64,000 nucleotides of DNA from Buxus sempervirens (taxonomy: Eukaryota; Streptophyta; Magnoliopsida; Buxales; Buxaceae): NCBI GenBank assembly GCA_947561395.2, contig OX387192.1:12126221-12190220 (forward strand), in the 5' to 3' direction. Positions within the stretch are counted from its first letter, which is position 1, and every line of letters begins with the position of its first letter. A program made the position numbers and the translations under genes. The notes under the pieces are model-generated. The model saw nothing but the letters and a program-made list of their open reading frames with translations. It was not told where the DNA came from and did no database searches. Shown here in pieces: positions 55,878 through 64,000 of this stretch.

Positions 55878-57632
55878 TTACATAATGGAACCAAGTCCCA
55901 TATGCACTACATGATCCTTGAATTTCAACAGTGGCATGCCCTTAGTCAAAGGATCAGCTATCATTAACTCAGTGCTGACATGCTCAATGACCACTTTCTT
56001 TTCTTTGATACGTTCCCTTATGGCTAAGTACTTAATGTCGTTGTGTTTACTTTGACTTCCACTTTTGTTGTTCTTAGCTATAAAAACAGCAGCTGAATTA
56101 TCGCAATATATTCTCAATGGCCTAGAGATAGAATCCATAATTCTAAGCCCAGAAATGAAACTCTTAAGCCATACACCATGTGAGGTAGCCTCAAAACAGG
56201 AGACGAACTTGGCTTCCATAGTGGAAGTGGCAATCAAAGTCTGTTTGGCACTCCTCCATGATACAGCTCCATCGGCCATAAAAAAAAATGTATCCTGATG
56301 TTGATTTGCGTGAATCAATACAGCTAGCTAAGTCAGAATCTAAGTAGCCAATTACTTCCAGATTGTCTGTCCGTCTGTACATAAGCATGTAGTCTTTGGT
56401 TCCTTGAAGGTACCTCATTACTTTCTTTGCAGCTCTCTAGTGGTCTAAACCTGGATTACTCTGATATCGTCCCAACATTCCCACAGCAAATGCAATGTCA
56501 GGTCTTGTGCAGACTTGAGCATACATTAGGCTTCCAACAGTTGAAGCATATGGAATGTTCTTCATTTGTTCCCTTTCAAGGTCGTTCTTCGGGCATTGGC
56601 TCAAATTGAACCTATCACCCTTCACAATGGGAGCTACACTTGGTGAGCAATCCTTCATCCGAAATTTCTCTAAAACTTTATTAACATAGATTTCCTGACA
56701 CAGACCCAAGATACCTCGAAATCTGTCTCTATGGATCTTTATGCCAATGACATAAGATGCCTCACCCATATCCTTCATATCGAAATTTTAGAGAGGAATT
56801 GTTTCACCTCATGTAGCAAACCCTTATCATTGGTTGCTAGCAAAATTTCATCCACATATAAAACAAGAAAACATATTTTACACCCACTGACCTTTTGGTA
56901 TATACATTGATCCATAATGTTTTCTAGATACCCGAATGAAGAAATTACATCATGGAATTTCAGGTACCATTGGCGGGATGCTTGTTTTAAACCGTATATG
57001 GATTTCTTAAGCTTGCAAACCAATTGCTCACCATCACTAGAAGGGAATCCTTCAGGTTGTTTCATGTAAACCAGCTCCTCTAGATCTCCATTGAGAAATG
57101 CCGTTTTCACATCCATTTGTTGCAACTCTAAGTCAAAATGGGCTACTAATGCCAAAATAACGCGCAAGGAATCTTTCTTAGATACAGGAGAAAAAGTCTC
57201 AGTGTAATTGATTCCTTCTTTCTGAGTGAATCCCTTAGCAGCGAGTCTTGCCTTGTATCTCTCAATGTTGCCCAATGAGTCTTTCTTTGTCTTAAAGACC
57301 CATTTACATCCAATGGCTTTTACACCATTAGGCAACTCAACAAGATCCCAGACTCCGTTACTCTTCATAGAATTCAACTCTTCCTTCATGGCATTGTACC
57401 ATAATTTTGATTCTTTGCAACTCATGGCTTGTGAAAAGAACTTGGGATCATTTTCGGCTCCAATATTGTAGTCAGATTCTTGCAGATACACAATATAATC
57501 ATCAGGAATTGCTGATCTCTTTGGTCTAATAGATCTTCTTAATGTTGTACCATCATATTCCTGAGAAGTAAGTGGTTCAACTTGCTGTTCAAAAGTTCTT
57601 GGCAACTCTTGAACTACCTAATCTACTGGAGA
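55878..57632 (-). pseudogene. pol: Copia pol: reverse transcriptase and RNase H
   Basis: The longest frame (57605-56775) opens with a linker to RT, then SNGVWDLVELP, the CKWVFKTKKD and RYKARLAAKGFTQKEGI boxes, MDVKTAFLNGDLEE, LKKSIYGLKQA and the catalytic box, here YVDE in place of YVDD. A frameshift near 56775 moves to DMGEASYVIGIKI and the connection part; another near 56430 moves to RNase H with GYLDSDLASC, then YCDNSAAV and ADPLTKGMP at the end (55878-56318). Order and length fit copia RT-RNase H. The Asp-to-Glu change plus frameshifts make activity unlikely. Confidence 0.95.
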
Positions 57633-58160
57633 TATGACCTAATCTCCGGTGCCATAATTTAGAGGAATCCTCATTAATAACACATCTTTTAGTTCCAGTG
57701 TGAACATGCATTGAATCATAAATGGCATTGTTTTGTAAATTAATGCAGTAAAGACCATCAGACAAAGTACCATTCCCAACACAATCAGATTTATAAAATA
57801 AACTGAAAGATGTTCCTGAAAAATTAAAGGAATATTAAAAAGGTACAAGCCTTGAAACTGAAATCAAGTTTCTAGAAAAACTTGGAATATAAAAGGTCCT
57901 TTCTAACTTTAAAACAAAGCCACCACTTAAAATTAAATAGCAAGTTCCTATAGCTTCCACATGCGAGCCCATCTTGTTTCCTGATAAGATGTTTTTCTCA
58001 CTTCCCATTGGCTTCCTTAGGTTTTGCAAACCCTGCAAGGAATTCGAAATGTGGATTGTTGATCCAGAATCAATCCACCATGTGTTAATATTGACATTAA
58101 CCATATTAGATTCATAGCTAACAAATGAGGTTGGATTACATTTATCCTCAAGCCATTTTT
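57633..58160 (-). pseudogene. pol: Copia protease and integrase N-terminal stub
   Basis: Protease with WWIDSGSTIHIS (active-site DSG) and LERTFYIPSFSRNLISVSRL, then after a frame change the pre-integrase segment with the KLWHRRLGHIS box (about 57640-57850). Right after that box the frame joins the linker that precedes RT (VVQELPRTFEQ). The integrase catalytic core and C-terminal part, normally several hundred residues, are absent. The junction lies at about 57615-57632. Confidence 0.9.
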
Positions 58161-58930
58161 GAAATTTGACGCATTCCTTTTTCATGTGTCCCTTCTTTTT
58201 ACAAAAGAAACACTTGGAATCTTTCTTGATACCAGCTTGGGGAGGTATTTTACCTTTCCCTTTCTAATTGGCTTGAGATTTGCCCTTTCCACGTGTTGCC
58301 AGCATTGCACTTTCTCCCTGTTCCATCACCAATCTTCCTTCCTCTTGAACACACATGGTCATGAGTTCATTAATTAACCATTTATCTTTATGTGTGTTGT
58401 ATGAGATTTTGAAGGGTCCGTATTGGTGCGGAAGGGTGTTCAGGATGTAGTGCACAAGGAAAGAGTCCGACATTTCAACCTCGAGTTTCTTCAAGTGAGC
58501 CACGCTGTCCCTCATTTGCATGATGTGCTCACGCACACCTCTCACATCGGTGAGCTTTTGGGATGAGAGCTTCATGATTAGGGTGCTTCCTAGTGCCTTG
58601 TCTGAAGTGATGAATTGCTCATCAATGGCTTTCAGCAAGTCTCGGACCTTTTCATGTTGATCAACATAACCACGAATACCAGCATAAATTCTTGTCTTAA
58701 TGAACATCATGCTGAGGCGATTAGATCACTCCCATCGTTCATAAAGCGTGATGTCCGCTGTAGTGCTGGTATTAGTAAGTGCAGGTGGTTCGTCTTTCCT
58801 AATAGCATAGTCTAGTCCATCCACCCTAAATGAAGAACTCTCTCCTTCCAGACTTTATAGTTATCTCCCTTAAGTTCAGGGATATCACAACGAATATCAG
58901 AGAAATTTTCAGGTTGTACAATTGCATAAA
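58161..58930 (-). pseudogene. gag: Copia gag
   Basis: Capsid-type gag of the plant copia group: LHLGWMD near the N-terminus (stop TAG in frame at 58812-58814), then SMMFIKTRIYAGIRG-like, SDKALGSTLIMKLSSQKLTD, VREHIMQMRD, FLVHYILNTLPHQYGPFK and MCVQEEGRL, an Ala/Gly/Lys linker, and an intact CCHC knuckle C-X2-C-X4-H-X4-C near 58165-58210. The frame is open for 148 codons at 58264-58710 but is stopped both up- and downstream. No clear start codon can be chosen because of decay. Confidence 0.92.
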
Positions 58931-60041
58931 ATTATAGATTACATGCTTATGTTAAAACTGAGGTCTAAATAAAATTTCATGCTTTACCAATGTAAATCAT
59001 GCTTAAAAATTGAATCTAATGACATAAAAAATGCCTGTGGGCTAAATTTTTAATTCAAGTAGATTCAATTATTCTTTATGATAGAATTTGATATACATAT
59101 TCTATCTTATATTGAACTTTATGATAAAACTATCAAATTATTTAATTCATAATTCCTGTGGGTAAGTTATGAATAACTTGATATTTTATCCTAATTAATA
59201 ATATAAATATAATAAAGAATTCCTGTGGGATAAAATTTATTATATTCAGTATAATTAATTACAATTAATGTCTAATATTCTTTATGTGATCATAATATAT
59301 AATTTTCTTTAATTAAAGATGCTGTGGCTAATCTCTAATTAATTAAAATTATATGGATCACTAGACATTAAAACACATAAAAACTAGCTTAATATGAGAA
59401 TAATCACGAATTACATAATTTTAACTAATACTAATATGTTATTTATTATGCACAAAAATATTCTCATAATATAAGCATAAATATTGCATAATGAAAACTA
59501 TAATATTATGCATAACATTTAGTTCACCCAAAAATTGCATGTATTAATATAGAGTAGAAATAATCAATTCATGCAAACTAAATACGAGCATAGAGATAAA
59601 TTTGCACAACAATTAACAAATTGCATATAATTAAATAAAACTCATATGCATAAAAGTTTGAGCAAATCTTACATGTGGGCCTATGCAAACTAAATTAATT
59701 ATTTAGACATTTTATAAGCACACAAATTCTGGTCCAAAAGAGCCTAGGCCCACCCAAATTTCTTCCTCTTTGGAGGGGTTGAGAAGAGAATCTTAGCAGC
59801 AGTCATAAAGTCAAGGTGAAAACAATAGGAGTCTTATTGCTATTCTCCATGCCATCAAAAGGTGAAAACGACAGGAGTCTTATTGCTATTCTCCATGTTA
59901 TCTAAAGGTGAAAACGACTCGTCATCAAGATGGTCGTCTTCAACCTCCAGATTTTGCAAATCCACATTGCCAATCTCACCCAAAAAACAGAGACAAACAG
60001 AGCAAAAAAAAAAAACAAAAAAAATATCAAGGCAGAGAATA
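58931..60041 (-). other. Copia leader, AT-rich, non-coding
   Basis: About 1.1 kb between the primer site and gag. Very AT-rich at 58960-59700, with CCTGTGGG-type words recurring (59030, 59155, 59220). A short direct repeat, GGTGAAAACRACAGGAGTCTTATTGC, lies at 59815-59890, and a poly-A run at 60006-60025. No protein homology seen. Confidence 0.7.
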
Positions 60042-60044
60042 AAA

Positions 60045-60059
60045 CCTGCTCCGATACCA
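60045..60059 (-). other. Copia primer binding site (initiator tRNA-Met type)
   Basis: Sense strand TGGTATCGGAGCAGG two bases inside the 5' LTR; plant copia elements typically prime with initiator tRNA-Met through TGGTATCAGAGC. Confidence 0.93.
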
Positions 60060-60061
60060 AA

Positions 60062-60508
60062 TGTAAGAAACCCAATGATTCTAATTATGCGGAATAAACA
60101 CTTAGAACCGAATATGAATAAAATTAAAACTGAATTGTAAAGGCTTAATGCTAAGGAATCTGTACCTCCGGCCATTGATGTTCTTCACGTTGTTGCTTCG
60201 TTCTCTCAATATTTGGCATTTCCAAACTCTAATCACTCTCTTTAGATGGTGTAAGACTGAAGGGGATTGAGCGTGTTGAGTTTGGGGACCAAACAGATTA
60301 TTTATAGCCAAGCTTCCTTCAAGCTTTTCAATGGCTATGTGTTCAATGCTTCAGATCAAGATGGGCACATTCTAACTGCTCCATGAATTGTGGACCACTT
60401 TCCGTTGCTGAAATGAAGAGACTTAACTCCTAAAATGAAGGGACTTAACTCTTCGTGAGAAACTCTTAAAATGAAGAGACTTAACTCTTAAAAGAGAAAT
60501 GGTTAACA
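60062..60508 (-). repeat. Copia 5' LTR, 447 bp
   Basis: Same length as the 3' LTR with about 15 mismatches and no gap by hand alignment. Drives the element; sense TATA box at about 60296-60307. Confidence 0.97.
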
Positions 60509-61358
60509 AGGTCATCTAAGGGAAAGTGACCAACCTGAAAACTACGTACAAAGTATGGGTATTCAACACCATTACGAAGATGGAACAAGAGCATAACTCT
60601 CCAACTCAACTTCAGTTGCAGCTTGGGCAAATTTATGCTAAGTTGTTTGGAACGCAAGAAACAAGATAGTATTTGAAAACGAACAACCTTCTCTGCACTC
60701 ATGTATGCCTTTTCTCCATATTTTACAAGAAGACACCAAGGTTTTAAGTCAGAATGTTCATCCAGATGAAAGGATAATGAAGGAAGAGAGATTATTCAAA
60801 TGGGAGAGGCCAAACTGTCAATGGATTAAAATTAACGCAGACGGTGCAGTTAAAGGTTATCCGGGATTAGCAGCTTATGGGGTCGTAGCGAGGAGCAATG
60901 ACGGTTGAATTCTTGGTGCCGTGGCTCACGGCATTGGGATGTCAAACTCTCTTGTTGCAAAGGCACATACCCTAGTTGATGGTTTAAAGCTCACGTCTTT
61001 TCTATACTGCAAAAAGTACTACTAGAGAGTGACTGCAAAGTCGTAATGGATTACTTCAAGTAGAGGAGTCCACCACCTTGGAAGATCTCTTGGTTCGTGG
61101 AGGAAGCCTAACTTCTCAATTCCTCATTTGAAGAAATAAAATTTGTTCACATAGTCAGAGAGATGAATGCGGTAGCTTATAAGTTGGCTATCTTTGCGGT
61201 TGATCATTATTCCTGTTTTTGGTTAAAAATCAACCTGAGGAGATAAATCGCGTAGTAATGGATGATTTCTTTGGTGTTTGTAACCAAGATGTGTAAACTC
61301 TTTTCAAGTTGCTCAATAAAATTTTTTGTGATCTTACTATCAAAAAAAAAAAAAAAAA
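60509..61358 (+). pseudogene. LINE piece 5: RNase H, 3' UTR and poly-A tail
   Basis: Resumes the LINE after copia. A linker (VWNARNKIVFENEQ-like, 60640-60690) leads to a plant LINE RNase H domain: CQWIKINADGAVKG holds the first catalytic Asp (60840-60842), then AAYGVVARSNDG and a TGA stop (60906). Later parts are recognisable only across frames. AATAAA at 61315-61320 is followed by a 17-A tail at 61342-61358. The tail fixes the LINE's 3' end and its + orientation. Confidence 0.9.
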
Positions 61359-61483
61359 TTTATCTTACCATGGTAACGAAATCCAACCATTAACCAATAT
61401 GCATTAAAAGAAAAAGATTTTTAAGATGTGTAGCTTCATACATGCATTTATCAATCTACTCAATTTTACAGGTCATAATCTTT
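61359..61483. other. Host DNA next to the LINE tail
   Basis: AT-rich; nothing recognised. The LINE's target duplication cannot be tested because its 5' end is off-window. Confidence 0.5.
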
Positions 61484-61517
61484 GTTTCTCAGCCTTTTGA
61501 CTAAGATCAAGTGTTAT
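61484..61517 (+). pseudogene. U2 snRNA 5'-end fragment
   Basis: TTTCTCAGCCTTTTGACTAA followed by GATCAAGTGT matches the first ~35 nt of plant U2 snRNA (TTTCTCGGCCTTTTGGCTAA then GATCAAGTGT), with two G-to-A changes. The match ends before the branch-site-pairing loop and Sm region. No upstream USE or TATA pair of a plant snRNA promoter is seen, so this is a fragment, not a gene. Confidence 0.8.
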
Positions 61518-61800
61518 ACATTTTTCGGCGGCGTGCCGCCGAAAAATCGATATTTTTGAAGTAGCGATGCGTTTCGACACAAAAAATCGGTGTTTTAAAA
61601 AGCGATCGATTTTTTCAGCGTGCCGGCGAAAAATTGGTGGCGTGCCGAGCGAAACGGGCCGAAACGATCAAAAAATTGATTTTTTCTAATTTTTTGCCTT
61701 TTTTTATTTTTCCGGTGTTTCGCCGGCACACCGGCGGCGTGCCGTTTTTTCCAATGGGCAGCACGCCCATCGGCACCGATATTGCAAACCTTGGTTGCAC
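61518..61800. repeat. GC-rich palindromic segment next to the U2 fragment
   Basis: Opens with a perfect hairpin, ATTTTTCGGCGGC-GT-GCCGCCGAAAAAT (61520-61547), then repeated CGGCGTGCC, CGGCGAAA, AAAAATCGAT and TGCCGGCG words in both orientations, e.g. CGGTGTTTCGCCGGCACACCG at 61711-61731. It differs sharply in composition from both sides. No coding frame; the ORFs across it are shadows of the repeats. Confidence 0.75.
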
Positions 61801-62640
61801 CCCAACAAACCTTATCCAATATGCTAAAGGTTCTTTGTTGGCTGCAGTGAGTCTTAGACCTCAACTCGGGATTTATTCACAATTGACCTCAACCAAACTA
61901 ATTCCCTACTTCAACTAACAAATGAATAGAAGATTTTGAAAAAGTATGCAACAATACAAGAGTCTAGTGAGGACTTCAAAGTTCCTCATCTTATTCCATA
62001 AGTGGATGAATTGTTTAAAAAAAGGGGCATCAGAAAGAAAAGGCTAATTACTACCAAGTATGAGAACGGTGAATTGTTTTTTATTTTATTTTATATGATG
62101 CTTGCAATATTCCAAAAGTTTAACTGTAGATTCCGTAGAAGATTAAGAGAATGGTGAACTAATCTTTGTGATTATCGCCATATGTAGATTCTACAAGTAA
62201 AATCTCTTGATGCTTTCATGGTCTTCTCCATGTAGAATTTCTTTGAAATCCAGAATACCATGCAAGCCAAGCAAGAGAAGAATTCTTGAAGATGAAGCTA
62301 TACTTTCCAAAGAAGAGATCCTGAGAAGCACTATAATTGTTTGTTAAGAATATTTTACATTCTTAATGGCATGGACAATTTCAAACTAAAGCAAGCATTT
62401 CTATGTTAGTTTCGTAATTCTGTTGGTGATGAAAGCCTAGAAATCTTAGGAGTTGAGTGTTTTACGTTGCAAACATCTTCTTGTCGAGAAATATTCTAGC
62501 ATGCCCTTCTTACCTTGTAAAAACCTCTTCAATCAAAGGAAATTGTTTAATGGAATCTATGCCCACTGTCGCGCGAGTAAGTTCAGGGAGATCTCAAGAG
62601 TCTCGACTGTTCAATTTTTAGGATGTGAACAGTCAACCAA
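61801..62640. other. No recognisable gene
   Basis: About 840 bp of AT-rich DNA with many stops in all frames. No family, LTR terminus or RNA gene recognised. Confidence 0.5.
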
Positions 62641-62945
62641 AAAATCTGGCTAAACTCGGTCATGATTTGGGGAAGTACGTGAACACCCCATATCATCTCG
62701 TTGAGTAGTCGGTTCCTACCGCAATTCGAGTTGGACGATAAGTTGACCCGGTTATATTATTCTTATTCTCGCATGCTTTAATTTAGGCCGATTTAGTCCT
62801 CTTTGGATTTGGGCCGACCTTTGTATTTTTATTTGTCTTATTCCCATGCGTGGGTCTGCAATGGTAGGCTATGTTGGAAGGCTCATGCACCAAGTTAGGC
62901 TCAAAATTGAGCCCAAGTCTTGTGAAGGACTGGGAAATGCCCAAA
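62641..62945 (-). mobile_element. Decayed T3-like LTR relic
   Basis: GATTTGGGGAAGTACGTGAACACCCC resembles, with changes, the minus T3 stretch near 1940-1970 (GTCTGGGGAAGTCCGTAGACACC), followed by a GGCCGA/GGGCCGACC-rich part and GTTGGAAGGCTCATGC, like the T3 motif GTTGGAAGGCCCAC. Ends are unclear. A relative of T3, not a close copy. Confidence 0.4.
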
Positions 62946-63402
62946 TTGCCTTTGATTTATTTAGTTTTTGCCTTTGTCAGCTCATTCAAATTTTTTGACT
63001 ACTGGAGTAGCCATACAGACTTCCTTCCATTTTTTGAAGAGATTTGGTGCTCAGACATACCGGGCTCTCGGATGTTTGTGTTAGCTCAGAAGTTGAAGCT
63101 CTTAAAAATCAGACTGAGATGGTGGAGTAGAGCTACATTAATTTGGGGATCTCGAGAGTAAAGGAAATGCATCAAGGGACGAATTGCATTCATGCCAAAA
63201 GGAATTGTTTGCGAATCCAAATAGTGATCTTCTCAAGTTGAAGGAAAGGCAGCTATCAGATATGCATGTGAGACTCCCAGGCAACCTGGAAACCCCAAGT
63301 CCGTCAAAAGTTCCAGATTCAATGGCTTGTTGAAGGAGATGCAAAGACCTCGTTGGTAGTGGTACAGAAGTAGGCCCCATGTTGGTAGTGGTACAGAAGC
63401 TT
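62946..63402 (+). pseudogene. Second LINE fragment (endonuclease-RT linker)
   Basis: The frame at 62940-63161 reads SSHTDFLPFFEEIWCSD, then SRMFVLAQKLKLLKIRLRWW, the linker found between endonuclease and RT in plant L1 LINEs; after a stop, WLVEGDAKT (about 63330-63350) matches the W-L-x-E-G-D-x-N-T box. It is a different copy from the main LINE, whose linker is at 30600-30945. A 19-bp direct repeat (63352-63370, 63381-63399) follows, and a T2 end cuts it at about 63403. Confidence 0.75.
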
Positions 63403-63639
63403 TACGTAACACCCTGGATCTGGAATAATTATCCAAATCCGAAGTGTTAATGTTGTGGCCTGAAATAATAATAAATCTATAACAAGACAATGATTTTATA
63501 TCAGAGTACGCCAAAAATTTAAAACAACTTTTTATTATTTCAATTAATAGCAGAAGGCTCCAAAATAAACTCTAATTTGTATATACATCATATCTGAATA
63601 TAAAAAGGCAACTAACAACTCTCAACTCACTATCATAAT
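63403..63639 (-). mobile_element. T2 LTR, minus, 3' part only
   Basis: CGTAACACCCTGGATCTGG is a mutated T2 terminus (compare TATAACGCCCC at 18277); ATATCAGAGTACGCCAAAAATTTAAAAC matches the T2 stretch near 18390-18415. Cut at 63639 by another T2. Confidence 0.65.
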
Positions 63640-64000
63640 TGTGAGATCCCAAATTTTTAGTAAATAAATATAAAGAAATCAAATATTAATATTTGGAAAG
63701 TAATTAAATGATTTTATTTGAAAACAATTGGAGATTGAACATATATTATAATGATTTGGGGAAGTGTGCATTAATCTAGGACACATAATTGATCCAAAAT
63801 AAGGAGGATATTAAATATGGAAAATTTTGGAAGAAAGTTATTGATTAAATATGACCAAATTAAAGAAAAGGGTATTTTGGTCAATTCTTAATTAGCTAAA
63901 TTATTGAATGAATTAGTTAATAATTATTAGACTTGAGAAATTAAGTTAGATATAAATAGTGAGATTTATAGCTTTATAAGTGAGAAAATGGCATATTGGT
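63640..64000 (+). mobile_element. T2 LTR, plus, 5' part, runs off the window
   Basis: Starts TGTGAGATCCCAAATTTTTAG. The stretch at 63895-64000, with TATAAATAGTGAG and GAGAAAATGGCATAT, matches in reverse 12250-12400 of the T2 at 9326-12845, confirming family and orientation. Confidence 0.75.

Larger units (their letters stand above)
55130..60508 (-). mobile_element. Ty1/copia LTR retrotransposon, 5,379 bp, TSD AGGTC, integrase-deleted
   Basis: The only two-LTR element in the window. LTRs 55130-55576 and 60062-60508 are each 447 bp; AGGTC flanks both sides (55125-55129, 60509-60513). On the minus strand: 5' LTR, initiator-tRNA-Met primer site, AT-rich leader, gag with CCHC knuckle, protease, a stub of the integrase N-terminus, then RT and RNase H, purine tract and 3' LTR. 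The integrase core is missing and gag has a stop, so it is not autonomous. By hand I count about 15 differences between the LTRs (~3.4%). Confidence 0.97.

Noticed and set aside
61484-61517. Functional U2 snRNA gene
   Set aside because: Only about 35 nt match, two conserved G residues are changed, and no snRNA promoter or Sm site is present.

Overview
This window is intergenic plant nuclear DNA made almost entirely of transposable elements inserted into one another. A flowering plant is indicated by a Ty1/copia element primed by initiator-tRNA-Met, a Ty3/gypsy gag of the plant Tat/Ogre kind, a plant L1-type LINE ending in a plant-type RNase H domain, and very long AT-rich LTRs. The species cannot be told from the sequence. 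I see no intact host gene. All protein homology is to retrotransposons, and every retrotransposon gene is broken.

The base layer is one L1-type LINE on the + strand. It starts left of the window's first LINE piece (16214) and ends at a poly-A tail at 61358. About 4.0 kb of LINE sequence is spread over 45 kb in five pieces that read in order: endonuclease (16214-16646), endonuclease end and linker (30426-30945), RT start (38069-38344), RT and zinc-binding domain (53181-55129), RNase H and poly-A (60509-61358). The gaps are later LTR-element insertions, most still flanked by 5-bp target site duplications (TSDs).

I use working names for the non-coding families. T1 is about 1.8-2.5 kb, TGTAGACACC...TCTCACA. 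T2 is about 2.5-3.5 kb, TGTAAnnCCCC...GGGGCGTTACA; T2b is a 4.1 kb relative with TGTAGCGCCCC termini. T3 is about 3.0-3.6 kb, TGTAAGCACCTCAT...GCGCACA, and is tied to gypsy by an attached gag. Nearly all copies are single, LTR-like units without an internal region.

Layout: 1-16213 is a T2b containing a T2, which contains another T2 (with a T2 and a gag-bearing T3 inside it) and a reversed T2. 16647-30425 is a T2 holding a reversed T2, which holds a T2b and a T1 with a second T1 inside. 30946-38068 is two fused T2s with a T1 inside. 38345-53180 is a T3 holding a T3 that holds a T3, plus a T2 that holds a T1. 55130-60508 is a two-LTR copia element that has lost its integrase core. 61359-64000 holds a U2 snRNA fragment next to a perfect palindrome, a T3-like relic, a second LINE fragment and two more T2 ends.

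The most striking signal is not coding. Nearly every LTR carries clusters of short palindromes at set positions: next to or upstream of the TATA box, and/or about 1 kb downstream. Array pitch falls mostly into a few values (22, 28 or 39 bp, hand counted). Stem sequences differ from element to element, yet in each T3 LTR the upstream and downstream clusters use the same element-specific stem. T2 copies also share a stem-loop with varied loops and paired stem changes. These look like element-specific protein-binding arrays or structured RNA signals in concerted evolution.
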